Assembly: GCF_019649055.1 (NCBI RefSeq)
Contig: NW_026570296.1
Location: 372,001 to 436,000 of the forward strand
Direction of reading: 5' to 3'
Source of the DNA: Paramacrobiotus metropolitanus
Lineage: Eukaryota > Tardigrada > Eutardigrada > Parachela > Macrobiotidae
Length of the DNA stretch: 64,000 nucleotides
The notes beneath the pieces were generated by a model that was not told the DNA's origin, ran no database searches, and was given only the letters and a program-made list of their open reading frames with translations. Shown here piece after piece: positions 29,268 through 39,678 of this stretch. Position 1 is the first letter of the stretch. Each line of letters begins with the position of its first letter. The translations under genes and the position numbers were made by a program.

Positions 29268-32200
29268 CTATTTTAGATCACAACCAGTGGACTGATTTCT
29301 GGTCGCTTTCCTCTCTTCAACATATTCGTCGGCAATCTTCAGCTGCATACGATCCACATTATGTTCTCGACCGGCGAGGTAAACAATATGCCGACCGGCG
29401 CGCTGTGAGCCGTACATCGCCTCCTGATAATTCCCGTCAAGGTAGACGTACACTGGCAGACCACGCTTCAGAATGCCCGCAGCACGCACCCTATCCGTTG
29501 GCAAGAGCCTTCCTTTGGGTTTTTCCAAATTCATATCCGGCGGCGGGCTGGTACGCACCAAATTCTCCCCGGCAACGGTAGCAGGACGCCAGAAGCCGTT
29601 CGTGTATGCAACGAAGACCTTTTCCTCCGGTGTGTACAGCTGAGCACACCCGTACCTGGATGACCAGACGCGGTAGCGCGCACATTTCCGGGGTTCCGTG
29701 GGAAATTTCAGTTCTTCTGTGGCTGCAGCATGCTTGTACAGATAGATCTTACACAATTCTTCTGGATGTAGGATAGCCTTCTAAACGAAAAGGAACAGTT
29801 ACTCGAGAACACCGCAGTCTATGCACAGTTTTGCGTAGTGACTGTGATCCCTAACCTTCACGTGTCCGTTAGTCAATTGCTCATCGGTCAGCAGCGGGAA
29901 ACGGACCAGAAACAGCGCCGCGCCCAACACTTTGCGACGATTACCAATGGAAGGAGACAGTTTCTGGCGAGTGCAGGCGGCCGTCGCCCATCTACAACAC
30001 GACACAACGGGATACAGAACCTTCAGTACATCATATTTAGAAAAGGTGTAGGTTGTTTAGAAAGACTGCTTCTTCAGCTCCAGGAGCTAAACACGACTGA
30101 CTGACTTTTCTACCGCTGTGTAGACGGCATGCTCATCAGCGGACAGTGTATCCCGTCGCAGGATTATCTCCAGAGTCTGTAGTCCGATTTCCGTGAACTG
30201 ATTTGACTGGAACACGGCTAAACTGCATTCATCGACAACATCCAAACATTGCTCCACGATCTGATCATAATCTGGCGCCCAGCGGAGCGCCTAAACAAAA
30301 CCGCAGTGCCAATGAGTCACTGTTACGTACGTAGTGCATTTAAAGTACAGTAATTAACACATAAACAATAAAATTGATACAATTAAGGTGGTTTTGGTAG
30401 TTTGCTTTAATGAAGAGTAATTCCAAGTGTCGTTAACATTGTAATTGTAGCTTCTTATATACTCAGTAAAACAGTCAGATTGACTAAACTTCTGAGTAAC
30501 AACTTCGCCTTTAAGGCCGGTGTATGACAAAGGGGCTGGGTGCCAACATGAGTAACAGACATTAGTAACGGTTACACTCATTTATTCTAACACCCCCTTT
30601 CACCCAGTCCGCGGTCATTCAGTCCATGCATCCCGAGCAGTCCGGTGATGGATTTGACCTTGATCCCTCCGAGCGCCTTCGTCAGCATGTCCGATGGATT
30701 TTGATCCGTTGGAATATAGCTCACCTCGATCGATCCGGCTTTCGTTTCCTGGCGGATTCGGTGGTAGCGAATTCCGACATGCTTGGTCCGCTTATGGAAT
30801 TCGGGATCCTTCGACAAGGCAATCGCGCCTTGATTGTCCACATACATCTGGGTGGCCTTTGTCATGTCCACTCCGAGCGCATCCAGAAACGGTCTGCTCC
30901 ACTCGTTCTGCTTAACTGCCTCGGCCAGTGCCATGTATTCGGCTTCCGTCGCAGAGAACGCTGTCACTTTTGCAGCTGGGAACTCCAGGCAACAGGTCCG
31001 CCTCCCAGGGTGAATACATATCCGGAGGTTGATTTCCGCTCATCCGGATCACCTCCCCAATCCGAGTCACAATATCCGGTCAACTCCATACTTGCTGTAC
31101 CAAACGTCAAAGCCATAGTTAATGTGCCTTTAAATAGCGCATTACCCGTTTAACAGCTGTCCAGTGGTTGAATCCCGGTTTCTTCCCAAACGACGCCAGG
31201 CGGTTCACTGCGTAAGTGATATCCGGTCGTGATATGGAAGAGATGTAGATGAGGCAGCCAATCGCTTCCATGTATGGACAGCTATATGGCTCTTCTCCAT
31301 CCTCAGATTTCATCAGCTTGACATTCGGATCCAGAGGAGACGTATAGGTTTTACTCTCCTGTAGTCCAAATCGCTGCAGCATGCGATTGATGTATCCCTG
31401 CTGGTTGATGCTGATGGTGCCGATCTTCCTGTTCCGACCGATCTCCATGCCCACATAACAGTCTGGCTCATGAACCGTCAGTTCGAAATCTTCTTTAAGT
31501 TTCTTCAGGAAATCATCCACCACTTTTCGCGTCGCACCACATACCAGCCCATCATCAACATACAGACACAGTACCATGTACTCCTTACTCGTACCTTTCT
31601 TCACGTAGACGCACGGATCTTCACTGCATGCAACAAATCCATGTCCAGTTAGTACTGCGTTCACTCGCTCGTTCCACAATCTTGGACTTTGCTTCAAGCC
31701 ATATATTGAACGCTTCAACCGGCATACACGTCCACTACCGTCGTCGTACGTTGCCGGCTGGTCCATATATATGACTTTATCCAAGTCACCATTCAGAAAT
31801 GCAGTCTTCACGTCAAACTGCACCATTTCCAGGTTGCGTGCAGCAGCCACCGCTAACACACAGCGCACCGATTCGTGTCGTACGACGGGGGCAAAGGTTT
31901 CGCCGTAGTCGATGCCTTGCGCTTGTGAGTAGCCGCATGCCACAAGCCGCGCTTTCCGCTTATCCAGCTCGCCATCTGGAAGTAGTTTCGATTTAAAAAC
32001 CCACTTACACTTCACAGTGCGCCGGTCTGCTGGTAGCTGTTCCAAAGTCCAAGTGCCCGTTTTATACAGCGCTTCAATTTCAGCATCCATTGCTTCCTTC
32101 CACAGGTGCCCGTCTGCTCTCGACAGCGCATCCTGAACATCAACTGGATCTGCGGCCGTGGCCATTGCGCTCAACGCAGCTCCCTTGGCTCTGGTTTCCA

Positions 32201-35200
32201 TGGGATGCGGAAGAGGCGGATCCTTCACCAGATTCTTTGATCCCGGTGGTCGCCCTGGCCGTCGCTTCTCAACTGCTGCCTTTTCTACAGCAGTCTCGCT
32301 TCCCAGCTCATCCTCCGCATCTTCCCACTCTTCGTCATCATCCCGCTCGCTCTCATCCCCCTTTGAGGCAGGATACCGTAGAGCAACTTCGGGAATCTCG
32401 TCGCCACCATCCGCGACAACCACATCTCCAACCCGCTCCACCTTTTTCGTTTCCCGGTTGAACACCCGGAACACTTTCGTGGTATCCCAATCGTAACCTA
32501 CAAACAGTGTTTTTACCGACTTGGGATCCAGCTTCCGTCTCTGATCCTCCGGAACTTTCACGTAGGCAGTTGATCCGAACACCCGCAGGTGGTCAACTGT
32601 TGGCTTTCGGCGGTGCCACAATTCATACGGGGTAATTTCCAGCTTTCCCCGATTTGGCACAATGTTCCGTAGGTAGGCAGCGGTTGAGATGGCTTCATTC
32701 CACAGAAGATTTTTCTCACTTTTGTGATGTCCGCATCGTAGAGCAGCGTTCGCGCACTGTCACAGAGCGTGCGGTTTTCCCGTTCTGCCATGCCGTTTGC
32801 TTGCTTCACGTACGCCGGACTTCTTTCGTGCTTTATCCTCTGTTCTGAAACAGCGTTTCAACCTCCTGGTTGATGTATTCAGTCCCGTTGTCCGTGCGAA
32901 TCGACAACACCTTTCTACCAGTTTCCCTTTCTGCTGTGATAATCAACTCTTTTGAATGCATTACCCACAGAGTGCTTACTTGGTAGTGTTCGAACCATTC
33001 TGTATCCGCTGCTTTCATCTTTGAACGTCAAGAGATATCGATGTCCTTCCCAGGAGTCTGCGCCCATATGACACACATCACTATGGAACCTCTCACCTGA
33101 TAGACATTCCCTTCCAGCACTGCTGTCATGGGTGTTAGCCGTTTGCTTTCCCATATGACACGCTTCACAGTCACCGCGCTTCGAGGTCACCACCTCCAGG
33201 CCGTCCACCACCTTGTTGCGGACCATGGAGTCGACCAATGCGTCGCTGACGTGTCCAAGTCGTTGGTGCCAAATTCCCACAGGCTGCGCCTTCAGCGCAC
33301 CTCCACTTGGCGGCACCACGCGTATGAAAGGTCGGTACGTTGTACCGTCACCTCGCACTCCACCCAGGAACGGCTTGCCATCTCTGCTGATTGTCATCTT
33401 GCCTTTAGCGTGGGAAAATGCGAATCCTTCTCGCTCCAAGGTCACCGTGGACAGCAGCGTAGTGTCACATGCATCGGGTGCATAGAAGACATTCTTCCAA
33501 TCCACTTCCCGCCACTGTCTCCCATCAACGGACACTTCGACGTCAATCGTGCCAATATGGGTAGCCTTGATGCTCTGATTGTTGCCAACCACGAACGATT
33601 TGGGAACATCTAGCTTAACTAGAGTTTTAAACCAGTTGTATTTATTCGTGATATGGTCACTTGCCCCACTATCGGCGATGATCACATCCTCACTTCCGGT
33701 CGCATGCATGGCTGATACCATCATCGATTCCTTCTTGTAACCGTGACCGGACTTGTCCTGTCGCTTGTTGGTGACTGTTTCCCCTTTTGGCTTTGACCAG
33801 CAATCGGCCTCTTTATGGCCCGCTTTGCCGCAGTTGTGGCAGCTTCCGGTGAACTTCTTCTTCGCTCCAGTTGGTAGTCGCTTACCTTTTGCGTACAGCG
33901 ACTCACCGGCTGGACTGGACCTGCTTCCTTCTCCCTGTCCCTTCATCATCTTTTCCGCTAGGAGCAGCTTCTCCCGGAACTTGGACATCTCAGGATTAGG
34001 ACCGGCCATCATGTTCCACGACGACACAAATGACGCGTACTGTTTGGGCAAGCTGGCCAGCGTCTTACCGATCAACCAGGTGTCGGTAACCTTTTCCGGC
34101 TTCCCGCACGCGTCTATCTTCGCCGCTAGAACATACAATGATGCCATGAATGTATTTGCGTCGTCTACCTCCTTCCACTTGACTTCGAAAAATTCGGTCA
34201 TCGCCGACATCAAGTCGTTGTCAGTCTTCGGCTCTTTCAGCTCCTGGATCCTCTTCAGAATCTCAGCGGACGTCTTGCAGTCCCGACACTGACTGAAGGT
34301 GGTATCATCCACTGTTGCGCGCAAAATACTTCTGGCTTTTCCATCGGCAGCTATCCACTTCAGGTGGTGCTCATGCGCCGCTTTATCCGTTGCCGAATCT
34401 AGGGGCATCGTCAGTGTCCCATTCACAACAGACCACAAGGACTCACCAGTCAACACATCCTCCACCTGTACCTCCATCGCGAGTAATTGGAGTCGTTTAA
34501 CTCGGTGACCTTAATACTCTTCAACTGCGCCATTGTATTATCCACAACACAATGATAAAACAAACTTCACACAAACACTGCTTAGAGACAAGCAGGTCTC
34601 ATAATCTGATACAATTAAGGTGGTTTTGGTAGTTTGCTTTAATGAAGAGTAATTCCAAGTGTCGTTAACATTGTAATTGTAGCTTCTTATATACTCAGTA
34701 AAACAGTCAGATTGACTAAACTTCTGAGTAACAACTTCGCCTTTAAGGCCGGTGTATGACAAAGGGGCTGGGTGCCAACATGAGTAACAGACATTAGTAA
34801 CGGTTACACTCATTTATTCTAACAAAAATGTTCATATGCTTTGTTCCTATGCTGTCGATGCCAGCTGTACATTTCACAATTCGCATGTTTTAAAAATAAA
34901 AACTTCCTTATTTTTTGTCGGTAGAGATACGGTCGGCAAAGATACTATCCGTCTTCAGCAAATAGTGTAACAGTTTCCATGGGTCAACTTCGTTACCAGC
35001 AAGCAGAAGGAAATAAAATAAAAACTTTTTTATTTTTTGTCGGTAGACTCACGTTTTCGAGAAACATCAGGCAGGTATCAGGCGTTATTTTCTCGAGGAC
35101 GAAGCTGGTGCAGCGTTCCGCTAGCCAGGGCAAATCATACTTGTCTGCGCAGTACATGGTCTGAATAACGTTCTCGGGAGTGAGATTCTCCACTGCATCA

Positions 35201-36181
35201 GTGTAGATGTAGCTGAAAGTGAAGACAATATGCAACGGTCAGTGATGTTCGTAAAACGGCTATCTGCCGTACTCGTGCGTACAAAAGGCAAAGACACTAT
35301 CCGTCTTCAGCAAATAATAGTTTCCATTTGGATTGGATGGCTGTCCGGAGGTGTCGGTGCATGGTGTGGAAGTGAAAAATAGTTCGGTGGTGGGAATAGG
35401 CAGTGGAGGTATATCTGTATAGAAAAACAGGTTAACTTCAGGTAACCATCAAGTAGGTAACCATCCATAGATAACCATCCATAGGTTAACTTCTTCAGGT
35501 AACCATCAAGTAGGTAACCATCAAGTAGGTAACCATCCATAGGTAACCATCCATAAAATTTTAATAGGCAATAGCCGTCAAAGTAACAAGAAGTGCAAGC
35601 GCAGGCACACTACGTTAAAAGCTGGACCGAAAACGCCAAACGTTTCAACCACTAAGGATAGAAGGAGTATCGGTTTCCTAAACCTGCGTACTTCCGTCGC
35701 CATAGGTTAACCATCCATAGGTTAACTTCTTCAGGTAACCATCCATAGGTTAACTTCATTACCATCAAGTACAAGAGCAACAGTTCTCTGTTTTCGGTAC
35801 TTCACCTGAGCATGTTTGCAAAGGCTGTTGGAAGAATATCAGGGATTTGGATGACATCTAGATTGTGTTTGGCCAAGGTTCCGTAAAACATAGTGTAGAA
35901 GACATCGCTGCTAATGCTCAGAGCGAACCTGCAACGTCAAAATACGGTAGATCATACAAGAGCAAAACAAGCATCGCTTCGCTGCTTTATCAAATGAAAA
36001 AAAGCAGCACTTACTTGTGCGCTGGGAAGATTTTGGCGCATCCATGATCGCCACCCACGGAAAATGCAATATCGCTGAGCTCCGCACAAGCCAAAACAGC
36101 CTTCATCCGACTGGCGATCTGTGGAACTGCGCCTCGACGCTCTGCACCACTCGTAGACGTTGTAAACGACGACTGAGACAT
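29268..36181 (-). CDS. BTB-BACK protein with tandem barrel-like C-terminus (copy D; copia in intron 3)
   Basis: Exons are 36181-36015, 35928-35806, 35212-35053, 30290-30106, 29991-29856 and 29780-29268. All are in phase with GT-AG borders, giving 427 residues. Exon 1 is 12 nt longer than in sisters (extra TSTSG near the start). BTB text includes ELSDIAFSVGGDHGCAKIFP and YTDAVENLTPENV. BACK text includes CRWATAACTRQKLSPS and VLGAALFLVRFPLLTD. The C-terminal blocks are EKVFVAYTNGFWRPATV and EAMYGSQRAGRHIVYLAGRE. Intron 3 is 4.76 kb because a 4.45-kb copia element sits in it on the same strand; the coding frame is untouched. Expression could still be disturbed by the element's own LTRs. Confidence 0.8.
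30375..30592 (-). repeat. Copia 3' LTR
   Basis: 218 bp, identical by eye to 34607-34824. Confidence 0.9.
30587..34533 (-). pseudogene. Copia gag-pol polyprotein, frameshifted
   Basis: Fragments in order on the minus strand: gag with CCHC knuckle CHNCGKAGHKEADC (near 33850-33800); protease IIADSGASDHIT (near 33690); pre-integrase HQRLGH then CEACHMGK; integrase core residues within RFHSDVCHMG, RTDNGTEY and AERENRTL; reverse transcriptase with LYVDDGLV (near 31560); RNase H with ATEAEYMAL and VDNQGAIAL. The likely start ATG is at 34533. Frame changes occur near 34475, 32950, 32833, 32713, 31129 and 30970, most at short A runs. The 513-residue reverse transcriptase frame (32660-31119) is otherwise uninterrupted. 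Confidence 0.85.
34607..34824 (-). repeat. Copia 5' LTR
   Basis: 218 bp. It would carry the element promoter. The adjoining internal sequence begins GATTATGAGACC on the minus strand, the expected primer-site position. Confidence 0.9.
35428..35765. repeat. Minisatellite of GGTAACCATCCATA units
   Basis: Tandem, slightly varied 14-16-base units containing GGTAACC (itself palindromic) with CATCCATA or CATCAAGTA spacers. A dense block at 35428-35565 is followed by a smaller one at 35700-35765. It lies in intron 2 of copy D. Confidence 0.75.
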
Positions 36182-37107
36182 GATCCAGCTACTTACAAAC
36201 TTTGTTTTGCTGCACAAACAACGAAACAGGTTAAATCCAGCTTGGCCGAGACTCGAGAGGGACTCCGACACCACTGATCCTAATTCCTACCTACTCTGTA
36301 CTGAACTCCTTTGGAATTTCCAAAGATAAAATTGAAATAGCATAACAGTGTACAAAGGAAAGCGTAAATTTACTGCTGGCAAACGGAAAAAGCTCAAAAT
36401 AAGAAATACACAGTTACAAGATACTGCCTTGGTCAATGTTCAGTAATTTCTGTAGAAGTACTGTCCAGTTCTCCTATACAGCAGAGTGAGACCTGTCATT
36501 TGCTTGGCCTGTATTTGGCAGGCAGTCCCTCCACTTGGTGATCACCAAGTGTGTACGACTGTACGTAACAGCCCACCACAACTCTGCCTTTACATCGCTA
36601 ATTCTCGCGAGTAATCTTTTGCCACCGAGAAGTATTAGGCGTCAGAGTTTCAGATCCCGTCAGTCCCAGTGATCGGAGCGTTTCGACCATTCAGATACAG
36701 CTTATCCTGAACGTATCCCATGTCATATGTTTCGGTGGTTATTGTCTATAACTTAAAGAAGGCTTTTCTGCCTCCCGAAAGGATGATAATTCAACTTTTT
36801 AAAGGTTTACGTTGTCTGCATAAATAAAAGCGTATAGTCAGCAGAGCAAAGTCTGCTCTTCCTCACAGAACCTGACTGCTTACAAAATAATCTGACAAGA
36901 AGACACAGTTGTCATGCATATGAAAAATAAAAGCTAATACAAAAAAATATAAATAAATACACATTTAGATTGACTTAGAAAAATATGAAAGCAAAAATGC
37001 AAAATCAACACACCAATCACAACCTTAACATAACACCCATCCCGCAAAGCCGGCAGGCACGATCCCTGGGCGATCTCTGACTGGAAAAATGAATCAACAG
37101 ATATCAG
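36182..37107. other. Spacer between copies D and E
   Basis: Holds the copy D upstream region and the copy E 3' flank. The part at 36650-36720 resembles 5970-6035. No gene was recognised. Confidence 0.4.
36562..36582 (-). promoter_or_regulatory. Shared upstream motif of BTB copy D
   Basis: TACGTAACAG followed by CCCACCACAA lies 381 bases upstream of the start, the same distance as in copy A. Confidence 0.4.
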
Positions 37108-39678
37108 TTAATTGGCAGAAGCAGTAGTCTGCGCTTTCCATAGCTCAGCTTCCTTCTCCGGGATGATCAGTTCAGCGAATTCAGCGCTGCGCTCGCGGCC
37201 CGCCAGATTGACGATGTGCCGCGCCGCGCGTCGCGTCCCATACGTCCCCTCCACGAAGACACTGCCGTCGAAGGCCTCAACGCTCCGACCGCGTTTCAGG
37301 ATATCCGCGGCCCGGATGATATCCTCCGGCGGGGCCGTCTTCTCCTTCATCAGCTGCGAGTACCATTCCAAGACAAACCGCGCATCCTGCATCCCCATCA
37401 CCTTCGCCGGGTACCAGCCGACTCCACCCGGGCATCTGACGAAGACTTTCTCCCGATGTTTAAAGGCGGGCTGGTCGGTGCGGTGGACTGAATACACACG
37501 CGGATCCGTGCGAAAGGCCGCGGGCTGCTTGGCCAGCTTCGTGGTGTGCTTGTGCACGTAGATGTCGCGCAGTTCGTTCAATAACAGCAATCCACTCTAT
37601 ACCATTTTATTGGTCAGCAGCACGTTGTTATTTAACTGTACCGCGACTGAAACAGCATCTTACCTCAATAGGACCGTCAGCCAACTGGGCGTCCGTGAGT
37701 AGCGGAAATCGTACTAGCGACAAGGCCGGTCCCAACATCTCACGGCGGTTAGCAGCGGATGTGTCCAGGTTGTTGCGCGCGCATGCCGCGGCCGCCCATC
37801 TGAAACAACAATTATCGATATCAATATGCACCGTATAACAGCCAAAAAATGTAGGAGCACGGCCGGTGGCGTGCATCACTAACCAAGCTACTAAATACCG
37901 TGATTATCGAATTTGCACCTTTCGCAAAAGCAAACCTCCGCTCTTACCCGTTGTAAAAGTTTACCCAAACCCCAAAATTAACTCTCAGGGAACGTTAATG
38001 ATTGAACAGTTTTATGCGCTCAGAAACACTGAACACTGTACAACGCAAGAAACGGGTATAAGAATGTAAAACGAAAGTTAAGTAACTGAAACTGCTGCGC
38101 TAAATTTAGTTTAAGGGAATGCGCAGTTGACAGGAAAAATAACACCCCCTTCCTATCCAAAGCTTGGTTTTTAAAAAAACTAGGGCCACCCCGTCCCTGG
38201 AATAAGCTGTTTCTCGATGACGTTTGAGTTTTTGTACCAAAGAAGGGCGAATTCGACAATTACGGCAAAACGGTGTTGTTCTTCCGTTGCTTACTTCTCA
38301 ACAGCCAAGTAGATAACATTCTCTTCTGCCGACACAGTATCACGCTGCAAAACCGTCTCCAGCGTGGTCCGTTCCAGTTTCGGCCAGTAATCCGATTGCA
38401 GAACGGCCGCGCAGAATTCGTCGACCAAATTCAGACATCTCTCAATCGCAATAGAACAATCCGGGACCCAGCGTACGGCCTAAAAACACGTAGAATAAAA
38501 CACGATTCCAGCTGTAAGGTGGTGTGTTAAAGGCCCTTACATTTTCCAGGTACGTCAAACAGTTGTCGGGCTTCAACTGAACGAGGACGAAGTCAGTGCA
38601 GATCTTCGCCAACCACGGTAAATCATATTTCTCAGCGCAGTACAGGGTCTGAAGAACGTTCTCTGATTGCAGATTCTCCACCGAATCAGTGTAGATATAC
38701 AATGTACGACAAAAAGAGGTTGAACCGATCAGTCGGTCCGCGGTTCAAAATAACCTCGCAACGACACGCCACCACTAAAACTTGGACGCTTACTGACTAC
38801 TTTCAGACGCTCGCGCTCCGTGAATATCAATGCAGCTATTAGTTGCATATCAAAGGTGAAACAAATTTTAAACTTTTTGATACTAAACCTGTGGCGGTTT
38901 ATGGCGAACCGCACAAATTCTAGCCATTTTGCTTTCCCATAGACTTAAGCATTGATTGCAAGCCAAACGGTTATGCGCACAGATCCTATGCTGTGCCTAC
39001 GAGAAAGCAAAATGGCTAGAATTTGTGCTGTTCGCCATAAACAGCCACAGGTTTAGTATCAAAAAGTTTAAAATTTGTTTCTACACCTTTTGATATGCAA
39101 CTAGTATAGCTGCACTTTGATATTCACGGAGCGCGAGCGTCTGAAAGTAGTCAGTAAGCGTCCAAGTTTTAGTGGTGGCGTGTCGTTGCGAGGTTATTTT
39201 GAACCGCGGACCGACTGATCGGTTCAACCTCTTTTTGTCGTACATTGTAGCTAAAACGATACAATATGATCTGTTTAAAGGCTAACAAGCGTTACAACAT
39301 GTTCGCACGTCGCCCCACCTGAGCATATTGGTGAAAGCATCGGGAGGGATATCGGGAATATCGATGGGTTTGTCCGTGAGCTCGACCAAGCTCCCGTAGA
39401 ACATGGCATGGAAAACATCGCTGCCGACGCTCAGCGCCAATCTATCGTAGAAAACACCACGACGTTCAACGCTTCTGCAGCGGAAACTCCTTGAACGCGT
39501 TGCAGACGAGTACTGGCTTGTGTGCGCGGAGGAGCTTCACTTCACCACATTGGCGGCCGACGGCGAATTCCACATCCGTCAGCTCGCTGTTGGCCAGAAC
39601 ATTTTTCCACCGACGGGACGTCAGAGGCAGTGCACCGCGACGTTCGGAACTTACACACGAGTCGGATCGCTGCGCCAT
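37108..39678 (-). pseudogene. BTB-BACK gene of second subfamily (copy E), disrupted by a transposon
   Basis: Exons are 39678-39518, 39441-39319, exon 3 ending at 38541, 38479-38295, 37799-37664 and 37596-37108. Exon 3 is split: a 548-bp foldback element sits three nucleotides after its acceptor, so the acceptor AG and the first bases are at about 39250 and the rest starts at 38699. The exon 1 donor reads GC where the sister copy I has GT. Coding text is otherwise clean (SELTDVEFAVGRQCGEVKLL; MLGPALSLVRFPLLTD; GGVGWYPAKV; VEGTYGTRRAARHIVNLAGR). Copies E and I form a distinct subfamily with diverged C-terminal domains. It is scored as disrupted, though excision or alternative splicing cannot be ruled out. 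Confidence 0.7.
38700..39247. mobile_element. Long-TIR foldback element (Tc1/mariner-like MITE) in exon 3 of copy E
   Basis: Inverted arms of about 240 bp (38700-38940 and about 39002-39247) begin CAATGTACGACAAAAAGAGG. They differ by only a few changes around a central 60 bases. TA flanks both ends (38698-38699 and 39248-39249). There is no transposase frame. Confidence 0.85.

Larger units (their letters stand above)
30375..34824 (-). mobile_element. Copia (Ty1-type) LTR retrotransposon, complete ends
   Basis: The 4450-bp element is bounded by two 218-bp LTRs that read identically. They start TGTTAG and end ATCA on the minus strand. The five-base target duplication AAAAT flanks it (30370-30374 and 34825-34829). 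A purine tract GAAAGGGGG precedes the 3' LTR. The internal order is gag, zinc knuckle, protease, integrase, reverse transcriptase, RNase H, i.e. copia order. The reading frame is broken in several places, so this copy is probably not autonomous as sequenced. Confidence 0.92.
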
